Assembly (NCBI GenBank): GCA_900544535.1 | Contig: UQVH01000013.1 | Coordinates: 1-64,000, forward strand | Length of the DNA: 64,000 nucleotides | Source: an uncultured Bacteroidales bacterium | GTDB lineage: Bacteria; Bacteroidota; Bacteroidia; Bacteroidales; Muribaculaceae | Direction: 5' to 3' | Shown here: in pieces, positions 1 to 8,613 of the stretch | Numbering within the stretch: position 1 is the first letter of the stretch | Layout of the letters: every line of letters begins with the position of its first letter | The notes under the pieces: model-generated | Told to the model about the DNA's origin: nothing | Database searches by the model: none | What the model saw: only the letters and a program-made list of their open reading frames with translations | Position numbers and translations under genes: made by a program

Positions 1-44
1 TGAGCGGCGAACCACTCTGCTTCCTCAGTCGTTTCATCTCTCAT
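1..44 (-). CDS. 5' end of an unidentified gene leaving the window
   Basis: A Bacteroidetes-type promoter pointing left lies at 83-115. The first in-frame ATG after it, at 44 on the minus strand, opens a 14-codon frame that runs off the window edge (begins MRDETTEEAE). A second ATG at 37 in another frame is also possible. Too little is visible to identify a product; the case rests on promoter position plus an open frame. Confidence 0.3.
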   Translation of the reverse strand, partial: MRDETTEEAEWFAA

Positions 45-82
45 CCCCTTACCGCTGTAAGGCTTGCTTCTCAAAAGCGAGT

Positions 83-115
83 GCAAAGGTAGGCATTTCC
101 TCAATTCCCTCCAAA
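83..115 (-). promoter_or_regulatory. Bacteroidetes-type promoter for the leftward gene at the window edge
   Basis: On the minus strand, TTTG (115-112), a 20-nt spacer and TACCTTTGC (91-83) match the TTTG/TAnnTTTG consensus of the primary Bacteroidetes sigma factor. Predicted transcription starts near 76, about 30-40 nt before the candidate ATGs at 44 and 37. Confidence 0.7.
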
Positions 116-244
116 TATTTCATGGTATTTTAACGGAAATTTAACAGTTCAGGGCGTTTTACCACCATTTTAAGGGCATTTCTGCCTAAATCAGAGTTCC
201 GACACATATATTATATATAAGAGCCGTCCTCTCTACTTCGCCAA

Positions 245-297
245 GAAAAAAATATCCTCCCTGCCAAAATGTGAATCCACAGATCAGACAGGGAGGA
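245..297 (-). terminator. rho-independent terminator of the serC-serA operon
   Basis: Read leftward, a perfect 9-bp stem (297-289 with 263-255, TCCTCCCTG/CAGGGAGGA) is followed by a T-rich tract at 252-245. It lies about 35 bp after the serA stop codon. The loop is long (25 nt). Confidence 0.7.
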
Positions 298-298
298 G

Positions 299-329
299 TT
301 GCGTGTATGTACGAATTGCGTGTATGTAC
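299..329. repeat. short tandem repeat after serA
   Basis: The 14-mer TTGCGTGTATGTAC occurs twice (299-312 and 316-329), separated by GAA, between the serA stop codon and its terminator. Probably a local duplication; no function is apparent. Confidence 0.6.
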
Positions 330-332
330 CGA

Positions 333-1253
333 TTATTTATTTACGCGGAAGCGCTGTTCGCCTGTGGTCAGGAAGCTGATCACCTGGCGGGCGGCGGCAA
401 GACCGGCGTTGATATTGGCTTCTGCGGTCTGCGCACCCATTTTCTTGGGAGTGAAGAACACACGGTCGCCAAAGCGTTCCTTGATCTCTGCCGCACGTTC
501 GGGAGCGACATCGGCTGCATATTTGAGATCGGGACGCTCGTCAAGTGCGCGGATCAGACCATCTTCGTCGATAACCTCCTTGCGGGCCGTGTTGATGAGC
601 AGACCGCCCTTAGGCATGGACGCGATCAGATCGTAGCCGATGGACTTGCGTGTCTCAGGAGTTGCGGGAATATGGATCGAAACCACCTTGTTCTGACGAT
701 ACAGCTCTTCGACAGAGTGAACCGGCGACACACCTGCATCTTCCATCACATTGTCGGGGCAATATGGATCGAGAGCCGAGATGTTCATCTCAAATCCGCG
801 GGCGATGCGGGCCACATTGCGGCCTACCTGGCCGAAAGCCTGAATGCCGAGAGTCTTGTCCTTGAGTTCTGTGCCGGAAGTTCCGTTGTACATATTGCGG
901 CACATCATCACTGCAAGACCGAACACGAGTTCGGCAACGGCATTGGAGTTCTGACCGGGAGTGTTCTGAACGCAGACACCGCGGGCGGTGGCGGCTTCGA
1001 GATCGACATTGTCGTAACCGGCACCGGCGCGTACCACAACCTTAAGCGATGGAGCGGCGGCAAGCACTTCGGCGTCAACCTTATCGCTGCGGATAATCAG
1101 AGCGTCGGCGGTAGCCACTGCGTCGAGCAGTTCCTGACGGGATGTATATTTTTCAAGAAGTGCGAGTTCTGCACCTGCTTCCTCGATGACTTTTCTCATG
1201 CCATCCACAGCCACGGCTGCAAAAGGCTTTTCTGTTGCAATAAGAACTTTCAT
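333..1253 (-). CDS. serA: D-3-phosphoglycerate dehydrogenase, short ACT-less form
   Basis: Cytosolic enzyme oxidising 3-phosphoglycerate to 3-phosphohydroxypyruvate, the first step of serine synthesis. 306 aa in the D-2-hydroxyacid dehydrogenase fold: substrate-side RAGAGYDN at 75-82, Rossmann glycine motif AFGQVG at 139-144, and NTARKEVID at 221-229. There is no C-terminal ACT domain, so no classical serine feedback site. The usual catalytic His of TPHxGA is replaced: the segment reads TPKKMGAQT at 268-276, placing Lys270/Lys271 there. From memory, this is the type shared by Bacteroides and Entamoeba enzymes. It lies 15 bp after serC on the same strand, so the two form an operon running in pathway order. 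Confidence 0.95.
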   Translation of the reverse strand: MKVLIATEKPFAAVAVDGMRKVIEEAGAELALLEKYTSRQELLDAVATADALIIRSDKVDAEVLAAAPSLKVVVRAGAGYDNVDLEAATARGVCVQNTPGQNSNAVAELVFGLAVMMCRNMYNGTSGTELKDKTLGIQAFGQVGRNVARIARGFEMNISALDPYCPDNVMEDAGVSPVHSVEELYRQNKVVSIHIPATPETRKSIGYDLIASMPKGGLLINTARKEVIDEDGLIRALDERPDLKYAADVAPERAAEIKERFGDRVFFTPKKMGAQTAEANINAGLAAARQVISFLTTGEQRFRVNK

Positions 1254-1268
1254 GATCCTAAATCAAAA

Positions 1269-2339
1269 TCAGTGAGCTTTTTCGAATTCCTTCATTGCAT
1301 CGACAAGTGCCTGGACGCTTTCGATCGGGAGCGCGTTGTAGAGCGAAGCGCGGAAACCGCCGACCGAACGGTGACCCTTGATGCCGACAATGCCGCGGGC
1401 CGAGCAGAAGTCGACGAAATCTTTTTCAAGTTCCTTGTATTCGGGAGTCATGACGAAGGTTACGTTCATGATCGAGCGTGATTCGGGATCGGTCACTGTG
1501 CCGACAAACATCTTGCTTGCGTCGATGGCGTCATAGAGGAGTGCAGCCTTGGCAAGGTCACGCTTCTCCATTTCCTTTACGCCGCCGAGTTCCTTGTAGT
1601 AGCGGAGAGTCTGAAGAGCAGAGAACACGGGAAGCACCGGAGGAGTGTTGAACATCGAACCCTTCTTGATGTGGGTGCGGTAGTCAAGCATTGTGGGAAT
1701 AGGACGGTCGACTTTGCCGAGGGCGTCTTCCTTGACGATGACGAGAGTTGCACCGGCCGGGCCGAGGTTCTTCTGAGCACCTGCGTAGATGAGATCATAT
1801 TTGGATACATCGACGGGGCGGGAGAAGATATCGGACGACATGTCGGCCACCAGAGGCACTTTCACATCGGGATCAGTGCGGAGTTCGGTACCGTAGATGG
1901 TGTTGTTGGTAGTGATATGGAAGTAGTCGAGATCTTCGGGAACGGTATAGCCTTTCGGATAGTAGGTATAATTGGCCTCTTTGGAAGAAGCAAGCACTTC
2001 AACTTCGCCGAACAGACGGGCTTCCTTGATTGCGTTCGAGGCCCATGTGCCTGTGTCGAGATAGCCGGCTTTGGTGCGGAGGAGGTTGAAGGGAGCCATG
2101 CAGAACTGCAGACTGGCGCCGCCGCCGAGATAGAGTACATGATAGCCTTCGGGAACATCAAGAAGCTCCTTGACAAGCTGCTGAGCTTCATCCATGACAG
2201 CGACAAATTCCTTGCCGCGATGCGACACTTCGAGAAGTGAGAGGCCTGTATTGGCAAAGTTGAGAATGGCATCGGCAGTATTCTTGATAGTGTATTCACT
2301 CAGAATAGAAGGGCCGGCGTAGAAATTATGCTTCTTCAT
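1269..2339 (-). CDS. serC: phosphoserine aminotransferase
   Basis: PLP enzyme converting 3-phosphohydroxypyruvate and glutamate to phosphoserine; it can also act in pyridoxal phosphate synthesis. 356 aa, normal for the class V aminotransferase SerC. It starts MKKHNFYAGPSILSEYT, has the phosphate-binding GGGASLQF at 72-79, and the PLP lysine K190 within GAQKNLGPAG; the C-terminal SVGGFRASLYNALP matches SerC. First gene of the serC-serA operon, driven by the promoter at 2418-2448 with a leader of about 70 nt. No separate phosphoserine phosphatase gene is in view. Confidence 0.97.
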   Translation of the reverse strand: MKKHNFYAGPSILSEYTIKNTADAILNFANTGLSLLEVSHRGKEFVAVMDEAQQLVKELLDVPEGYHVLYLGGGASLQFCMAPFNLLRTKAGYLDTGTWASNAIKEARLFGEVEVLASSKEANYTYYPKGYTVPEDLDYFHITTNNTIYGTELRTDPDVKVPLVADMSSDIFSRPVDVSKYDLIYAGAQKNLGPAGATLVIVKEDALGKVDRPIPTMLDYRTHIKKGSMFNTPPVLPVFSALQTLRYYKELGGVKEMEKRDLAKAALLYDAIDASKMFVGTVTDPESRSIMNVTFVMTPEYKELEKDFVDFCSARGIVGIKGHRSVGGFRASLYNALPIESVQALVDAMKEFEKAH

Positions 2340-2417
2340 AACTGGAAAAAAGAGGTGATTAATGAAAGTTGGCGTGAGTTTTGTCTTCGGGCTGCGGAAG
2401 TCACAACCTTCGACCCC

Positions 2418-2448
2418 GCAAATATAGTGATTTTTTCAATCCTCCAAA
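2418..2448 (-). promoter_or_regulatory. promoter of serC-serA
   Basis: Minus-strand TTTG (2448-2445), 18-nt spacer and TATATTTGC (2426-2418). Both boxes fit the Bacteroidetes consensus. The stretch 2340-2771 holds this promoter and otherwise only AT-rich DNA; no further gene was recognised there. Confidence 0.75.
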
Positions 2449-2771
2449 CATCAAGGGCAGGAAAATATAGAAATTTTTCCGTAATTAGGCGGATTTTTGC
2501 TTTTTTCACCGTTTTTAACGGATTTTCAAGGTGTAAAAAACCGCCGCGGACGGATGGTTCATGTCGTACATTAACATATTCATGCCGTCTATTAGCACAT
2601 TGTTTGTCCGTATCTCCGGATTCATTAATTTTACATACATCGGCTCTCTTTCGGAAAGAGGCGGATACATTTCTAAACATCATTTAACGCTTTAAACTTT
2701 TAGTAAGATTAAATGTTAATACAGTGTTTAGTTTTCATTCCAGTGCAATCAATTCAACACTTTCAAGGCAA

Positions 2772-4046
2772 ATGAATCTCCATCACATCAGTGAATCAAT
2801 AGGTTCGAAAGTAAATACCGGATTCAAATCAGCTAAAAAACATACACCCCACAGCAAAAAGGCATGGCTGGTCATAGCCCTCGTCGTTCTCATAATCGCC
2901 GCAGGGTTCTACTTCCTCATGCGTACGAAACATCAGGCCACGCCCCTGCCCGTCGTTGAAGTCGAGACTGTCACGACCGGCAGCGTAAACGTCTATGGCG
3001 AATACGTAGGCCGCATCCGGGCCCAGCAGTTCGTCGAGATCCATGCCCGCGTCGAAGGCTATCTCGAAAGCATGCTTTTCAAGGAAGGCTCCTACATCGA
3101 GAAAGGCCAGACACTCTTTGTCATCGACCCGCGTCTCTACAGAGCCAACGTCAACAAGGCTCGTGCGCAACTCAACAAAGCACGTGCACAGGCCCAGAAA
3201 GCCAAGCGCGATTTCGAACGCATCAAACCGCTCTATGCCCAGAACGCCGCCTCGCAGCTCGACCTCGACAATGCCACGGCAGCCTATGAGAGCGCCAATG
3301 CCGAAGTCACCGTCAGCGAGGCCGACCTCACGCAGGCCGAGCTTACACTGGGCTACACCCGTGTGTCGTCGCCCATCTCAGGCTATATATCCGAACGCGT
3401 GGCCGACATCGGCACCTGGGTAGGTCCGTCGGGAGGCAAATCGCTTCTCGCGACAGTCGTGAAAAGCGACACCGTCAGAGTAGACTTCTCCATGACCGCT
3501 CTCGACTATCTCCGCAGCAAGGACCGCAATGTCAATCTCGGCGGTTCTGATTCCACACGCAAATGGAACTCGTTCGTGACCATCACACTTGCCGACGGTT
3601 CGGAATATCCTCACAAAGGACTCGTCGATTTCGCCGACCCGCAGGTCGATCCCAAGACCGGTACTTTCTCTGTGCGCGCCGAGATGCCCAACCCCGACCA
3701 CAGCCTCCTGCCGGGCGAGTTCACCAAAGTCCGCGTCCTCCTCGACGTGCGTGAGGAAGCCATCGAAATCCCCTCCAAAGCCCTGATCATCGAGAAAGGC
3801 GGCGCATATGTATATGTGGTGCGCCCTGACAGCATCGCTGAAAAGCGCTTCATCGAGACCGGCCCCGAAGTGGGCAACAAGACCATCATCGAACGCGGAC
3901 TGGCCAAGGGCGAGAGAATCGTAGTGGAAGGCTACCACAAACTCACCCACAACGTAAAGGTAGATCCAGTCACCGCACCTGAGCCGGACGGCGAAAAAGC
4001 CCCGGCGGCTCCCGACAACGCAGCCACAGCCGGAAAGGAGGAATGA
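2772..4046 (+). CDS. RND efflux periplasmic adaptor (AcrA/MexA family)
   Basis: Membrane fusion protein linking the inner-membrane RND pump to the outer-membrane channel. 424 aa from ATG 2772, which puts the single N-terminal membrane segment near residues 31-50; an upstream in-frame GTG at 2724 would add 16 unremarkable residues. After it come the barrel-sandwich half-motif (VEIHARVEGYLESMLFKEGSYIEKGQ), an alpha-helical hairpin rich in Ala/Lys, and the second lipoyl half (TRVSSPISGYIS). No lipobox Cys is present, so anchoring is by the N-terminal helix. First gene of a three-gene pump operon, 4 bp before the pump gene. No linked regulator gene is visible. Confidence 0.92.
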   Translation: MNLHHISESIGSKVNTGFKSAKKHTPHSKKAWLVIALVVLIIAAGFYFLMRTKHQATPLPVVEVETVTTGSVNVYGEYVGRIRAQQFVEIHARVEGYLESMLFKEGSYIEKGQTLFVIDPRLYRANVNKARAQLNKARAQAQKAKRDFERIKPLYAQNAASQLDLDNATAAYESANAEVTVSEADLTQAELTLGYTRVSSPISGYISERVADIGTWVGPSGGKSLLATVVKSDTVRVDFSMTALDYLRSKDRNVNLGGSDSTRKWNSFVTITLADGSEYPHKGLVDFADPQVDPKTGTFSVRAEMPNPDHSLLPGEFTKVRVLLDVREEAIEIPSKALIIEKGGAYVYVVRPDSIAEKRFIETGPEVGNKTIIERGLAKGERIVVEGYHKLTHNVKVDPVTAPEPDGEKAPAAPDNAATAGKEE

Positions 4047-4050
4047 GCCT

Positions 4051-7000
4051 ATGAAAAAGAACTTCTTCCTCGACCATCCGGTCTTCTCGATCGTCATCTC
4101 GATCGTCATCTTCATCGTAGGCGCCATCGGACTGACACTCCTCCCCGTCGACCAGTACCCGCAGATTGTGCCGCCGGTCGTCAAGATCACCGCCTCCTAT
4201 CCGGGCGCGGATGCGCAGACTGTAACCCAGGCCGTCGCAACTCCGATCGAACAGGAACTCAACGGAACGCCAGGCATGATCTACATGTCGTCGTCCAGCT
4301 CCAATTCAGGCGGATTCACCGCACTGGTGACATTCGACATTGACACCGACCCCGAACTCGCGGCCGTCGACATCCAGAACCGCGTCAAAAAAGCCGAGGC
4401 GCGTCTGCCGGCCGAAGTAGTACAGAACGGCATTTCAGTCTCCAAAGAGACCGCCAGCCGACTGATGACCATAACCATCCAGTCAACCGATCCCAAATTC
4501 GACGAAATCTACCTCAGCAACTACACGACGCTCAACATTCTCGACCCCCTGCGCCGCATCCCCGGCGTCGGAAGTGTCAGCAATGTCGGCAGCCGCTACT
4601 ATGCCATGCAGATATGGGTCGCTCCCGACAAACTCGCGGACCTCGGCCTGACGGTCAAGGATATTCAGAACGCGCTGAAGGATCAGAACCGCGAATCGGC
4701 GGCAGGCGCGCTCGGTCAGGCTCCGGCCACCGACATAGACGTCACCATGCCGATCATCGCGCGCGGACGCCTCTCGTCGGTCGCTGAGTTTGAGGACATA
4801 GTCCTGCGCGCCGGGCCCAACGGCTCCATGATACGACTGAAAGATGTGGCCCGCGTGTCGCTCGAAGCCTCAAGCTATTCCACCGAGAGCGGCATCAACG
4901 GTGGCAACGCAGCTGTGCTCAACATCAACATGCTCCCCGGCTCCAACGCCATGGAAGTGGCCGAGGCGGTCAAGAAAGAGATGGAGATCATTGCCAAAAA
5001 CTTCCCTGAAGGAATTAGCTATGACATTCCCTTCGACATGACCACCTATATCAAGGAGTCGATCCACCACGTCTACCGTACCTTCTTCGAGGCCCTCGTT
5101 CTGGTGATCCTCGTCGTCTTCCTCTCACTGCAGAACTGGCGCACGACACTGATCCCCGTCATCGCGGTGCCGATCTCCCTTGTTGGCACCTTCGGCGTAA
5201 TGCTCATGTTCGGCTTCTCGCTCAACATGCTGACGCTCCTCGGACTGATCCTTGCCATCGGCATCGTGGTCGACGACGCCATCGTTGTGGTCGAGAACGT
5301 GGACCGCATAATGAACACCGAACACCTCTCGCCCTACGAGGCAACAGCCAAAGCCATGAGCAACCTCAGCGGAGCGCTGATAGCCATGTCGCTCGTTCTC
5401 TGCGCGGTTTTCGTGCCGGTCAGCTTCCTGCCCGGAATCACCGGCCAGCTCTACCGCCAGTTCACCATCACGATCGCCGTCTCGGTGATCATCTCGACCG
5501 TCGTGGCGCTGACACTCTCGCCCGTCATGTGTGCCAAACTGCTCAGGCCGACCGATCCGCGCCGCCGCAAGGCAAAGATTTTCCGCCTGATCAACATATG
5601 GCTCAACCGCGGCAACAAATTCTACGGACGTACCATCACGCGCGCCCTCTCCCATCCGCGGCGCATGTATGCCGCTTTCGGCCTCGCCCTCGTATTCATC
5701 TATATGATGAACGCCCTGATGCCGCGCAGCTTCATGTCGCAGGAAGACCAGGGCTACTTCACCGTCGAGCTTGAACTCCCCGAAGGATCGACCATCGAGC
5801 GCAGCCGTGAAGTCACGGAACGAGCTATGGCATGGCTTATGGAAGACCCCGACGTCGAATATGTACTCAACGTGACAGGCTCATCCCCGCGCGTAGGCAC
5901 CAATCCGGCCCACTCTCAGCTGACCGTCATACTCAAGCCCTGGGGTGAGCGCTCGTCCGACAATATCGCCGACGTCCGCAGCCGTATCCACGAGCGCCTG
6001 TCGCAGTATCCCGAAAGCAAGGTCTACATCTTCTCTCCCGCCATCATTCCGGGTCTCGGCAGTTCCGGCGGATTCCAGATGGTACTGGAGGCAAGAGGCG
6101 ACGCGACCTATACCGACCTCCAGAACGCCGTCGACACCCTGCGCCGCTATGCCTCGATGGCACCGGCGATCGCCGATCTCTCGACATCCATGCAGGCCGA
6201 CATCCCGCAGCTCTATTTCGACGTCGACCGTGACCGCGCCAAAATGCAGGGAATACCCGTCAGCGACATCTTCTCCACGATGAAAGCCTTCACCGGCTCG
6301 ATCTACGTCAACGACTTCAACATGTTCAACCGCATCTACCGCGTCTACATCCAGGCCGAAGCCCCCTATCGCTCGCGCCGCGACAATATGAACCTCTTCT
6401 TCGTGAAGAGCGCCGACAACACCATGGTACCGATCTCTTCACTCGGCACCTCGCATTTTACCACTGGTCCCGGCACCATCGGCCGCTTCAACATGTTCAA
6501 TGCGGCCACCATTTCCGGCGATGCCGCCCACGGTTACAGTACCGGTGAGGCTATGGACGCTCTCGAAAAGATCGTCCGCGAGAAACTGCCCGAAAACATC
6601 GGCGTCGAATGGAGCGGTCTCTCCTATCAGGAGCGCCACGAGAGCGGCAACACAGGCCTTGTCCTCGGACTCGCCCTGCTGTTCGTCTTCCTCTTCCTCG
6701 CCGCGCAGTATGAAAGCTGGTCAGTCCCGCTGGCCGTCATCCTCTCGCTCCCTATCGCCGGAGTCGGCGCCTACCTCGGCATCTGGATCTGCGGACTCGA
6801 AAACAACATCTATTTCCAGATCGGGCTCGTGATGCTCGTCGGACTCGTGGCCAAAAACGCCATCCTCATCGTCGAATTCGCAAAAGAGGAGGTCGAAAAA
6901 GGCGTCGACGCCGTCCATGCCGCCCTCACCGCGGCGCGTCTACGCTTCCGCCCCATCGTCATGACCTCACTGGCCTTCATGCTCGGACTTCTGCCGCTGC

Positions 7001-7158
7001 TTTTCGCCTCCGGTCCAGGCTCGGCCGCCCGGCGCGACATCGGCACCGGCGTATTCTTCGGAATGCTCGTGGCCATCACCATCGGCATTGTGTTTGTGCC
7101 CTTCTTCTTCGTAGCCATCAACAGATTCACAACCCGCAAACGCACTCTGAAAAAATGA
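4051..7158 (+). CDS. RND multidrug efflux pump, inner-membrane transporter (AcrB/MexB family)
   Basis: Proton-driven trimeric exporter of hydrophobic compounds. 1035 aa, full length for the HAE1 family. TM1 is at the start (HPVFSIVISIVIFIVGAIGL), followed by the porter domain with DQYPQIVPP and YPGADAQTV. The proton-relay pair is in the TM4 segment GIVVDDAIVVVENVDR. A second porter repeat and the C-terminal TM block (QIGLVMLVGLVAKNAILIVEFAKE) complete the duplicated architecture. Its TGA overlaps the ATG of the channel gene by 4 bp, indicating translational coupling. Substrates cannot be read from sequence; bile salts and antibiotics are typical for gut relatives. Confidence 0.95.
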   Translation: MKKNFFLDHPVFSIVISIVIFIVGAIGLTLLPVDQYPQIVPPVVKITASYPGADAQTVTQAVATPIEQELNGTPGMIYMSSSSSNSGGFTALVTFDIDTDPELAAVDIQNRVKKAEARLPAEVVQNGISVSKETASRLMTITIQSTDPKFDEIYLSNYTTLNILDPLRRIPGVGSVSNVGSRYYAMQIWVAPDKLADLGLTVKDIQNALKDQNRESAAGALGQAPATDIDVTMPIIARGRLSSVAEFEDIVLRAGPNGSMIRLKDVARVSLEASSYSTESGINGGNAAVLNINMLPGSNAMEVAEAVKKEMEIIAKNFPEGISYDIPFDMTTYIKESIHHVYRTFFEALVLVILVVFLSLQNWRTTLIPVIAVPISLVGTFGVMLMFGFSLNMLTLLGLILAIGIVVDDAIVVVENVDRIMNTEHLSPYEATAKAMSNLSGALIAMSLVLCAVFVPVSFLPGITGQLYRQFTITIAVSVIISTVVALTLSPVMCAKLLRPTDPRRRKAKIFRLINIWLNRGNKFYGRTITRALSHPRRMYAAFGLALVFIYMMNALMPRSFMSQEDQGYFTVELELPEGSTIERSREVTERAMAWLMEDPDVEYVLNVTGSSPRVGTNPAHSQLTVILKPWGERSSDNIADVRSRIHERLSQYPESKVYIFSPAIIPGLGSSGGFQMVLEARGDATYTDLQNAVDTLRRYASMAPAIADLSTSMQADIPQLYFDVDRDRAKMQGIPVSDIFSTMKAFTGSIYVNDFNMFNRIYRVYIQAEAPYRSRRDNMNLFFVKSADNTMVPISSLGTSHFTTGPGTIGRFNMFNAATISGDAAHGYSTGEAMDALEKIVREKLPENIGVEWSGLSYQERHESGNTGLVLGLALLFVFLFLAAQYESWSVPLAVILSLPIAGVGAYLGIWICGLENNIYFQIGLVMLVGLVAKNAILIVEFAKEEVEKGVDAVHAALTAARLRFRPIVMTSLAFMLGLLPLLFASGPGSAARRDIGTGVFFGMLVAITIGIVFVPFFFVAINRFTTRKRTLKK

Positions 7159-8543
7159 AACGACTGATTCCTGTCTTAATCTCCATATTGTTCCTCGCAA
7201 GCTGTTCGGGGACGAAAAACCTCGTGCGTCCCGACGTCGACCTGCCGTCGGCCTACATGCCCGGACTTGAAACCGACTCCGCCTCGATCGCCGATCTTAC
7301 ATGGTGGGAATTCTACGCCGACTCAACACTCACACGTCTGATGCGTCTCGCCCTTGACAACAACCGCGACCTGCTCAAGGCCGCAGCCCGCGTCGAACAG
7401 ATGCGCCAGCTCTACGGCTTCGACAAAGCCAACCTCTTACCGGAAGTCGGCGCCCTCGTCGGCGCCAGCTATGAGACCAACAATTACAACGGCTCAGGCA
7501 CCACCAAAGACCCTGAATACGACCTCAAGCTCCCGATCAACTGGGAGATCAACCTCTGGGGCTCGCTTTCTCAGGCTAAAAAAGCGAGCGGCGCCCGCTT
7601 CCGGGCCTCTGTCGAGGATTACCGCGCTATGCGCATGACCATAATCGCCGATGTTGCCATGGCTTACTACCGGCTGATCGCTCTTGACAACGAACTCTCC
7701 ATCGTACGCCAGACAATGGCCACCCGCAAGCAGTCGCTCGACCAGGCCAAAATACGCTACGAAGGCGGCCTGACTTCCGAGACCGTCTACCAGCAGGCCA
7801 AGGTGGAATACTCCACCGCCGCCTCTCTTGTGCCCAATCTCGAACGCCAGGTGGCTGTCGCCCGCAATGCACTGACCCTCCTCCTGGGCGAATATCCCCG
7901 CGAGATCACCGAGCGCGGCGATCTTGCACTCAACGTGACTCTGCCCGAAAAGCTCCCCGCCGGAGTCCCCTCTACTCTTCTTCAGCGCCGCCCCGACCTG
8001 CGCGCAGCCGAGGAGAGACTGAAAGCGGCGATGGCCGACGTCGGCGTCAGCTATGCCGACCGCTTCCCGCGCCTGCGTCTCGGCTTCACTCCCGGTTTTG
8101 AAAACGAGAGCCTTGAAAATTTCTTCAAGTCACCCTTCACTTACACGATCGGCACCATCACCGGCTCCGTTTTCGACTTCGGACGCAAGAAGCGCAAGTA
8201 TCAGGCAGCGATCGCCGTTTACGACCAGTCGCGCTACGACTACGAAAAAGCCGTCATCCAGGCTTTCACCGAAGTCAACACCGCCCTGACCACCTATCGG
8301 CACGTGCAGGAGGCACGCGCTCTTAAAGTCGAGCTGCGCGACGCGGCTGTCAAATACGTGCAGCTCGCCCACCTCCAGTACCGCGGCGGCACTCTCAACT
8401 ATATCGACGTGCTTGACGCGCAGCGGCGCTATTTCGACGCGCAGATCGGCGTCAGCAATGCCATCCGCGACGAATATCTCGCCCTCATCAACCTCTACAA
8501 AGTTCTTGGAGGAGGCTGGACCACTGACTCGAATGCAATTTGA
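7155..8543 (+). CDS. RND efflux outer-membrane lipoprotein channel (OprM/TolC family)
   Basis: Outer-membrane exit duct of the pump. 462 aa with a lipoprotein signal ending in LASC (Cys17). The two tandem outer-membrane-efflux repeats characteristic of OprM/NodT proteins are seen as repeated DNNRDLLKAAARVEQ-type and RRPDLRAAEERLKAA-type segments. The C-terminal half carries LAHLQYRGGTLNYIDVLDAQR, typical of the second repeat. The start overlaps the pump stop codon, and the operon ends in the hairpin at 8554-8603. Confidence 0.93.
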   Translation: MKRLIPVLISILFLASCSGTKNLVRPDVDLPSAYMPGLETDSASIADLTWWEFYADSTLTRLMRLALDNNRDLLKAAARVEQMRQLYGFDKANLLPEVGALVGASYETNNYNGSGTTKDPEYDLKLPINWEINLWGSLSQAKKASGARFRASVEDYRAMRMTIIADVAMAYYRLIALDNELSIVRQTMATRKQSLDQAKIRYEGGLTSETVYQQAKVEYSTAASLVPNLERQVAVARNALTLLLGEYPREITERGDLALNVTLPEKLPAGVPSTLLQRRPDLRAAEERLKAAMADVGVSYADRFPRLRLGFTPGFENESLENFFKSPFTYTIGTITGSVFDFGRKKRKYQAAIAVYDQSRYDYEKAVIQAFTEVNTALTTYRHVQEARALKVELRDAAVKYVQLAHLQYRGGTLNYIDVLDAQRRYFDAQIGVSNAIRDEYLALINLYKVLGGGWTTDSNAI

Positions 8544-8553
8544 ACATAGCGGC

Positions 8554-8603
8554 AGGGGTGTCCGGTCAGAAATTGCGATGACCGGGCACCCCTCCAAATT
8601 TTT
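8554..8603 (+). terminator. terminator of the efflux operon
   Basis: 15-bp stem (8554-8568 with 8579-8593, one G:U pair), 10-nt loop, then a short T tract at 8599-8603. Lies between the convergent efflux operon and rarA, 11 bp after the channel gene and about 10 bp before the rarA stop. Confidence 0.75.
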
Positions 8604-8613
8604 CACAAGCGGC

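Noticed and set aside
2724..2771. GTG-initiated extension of the efflux adaptor
   Set aside because: Adds 16 residues before a good ATG and displaces the N-terminal membrane anchor; ATG 2772 preferred.
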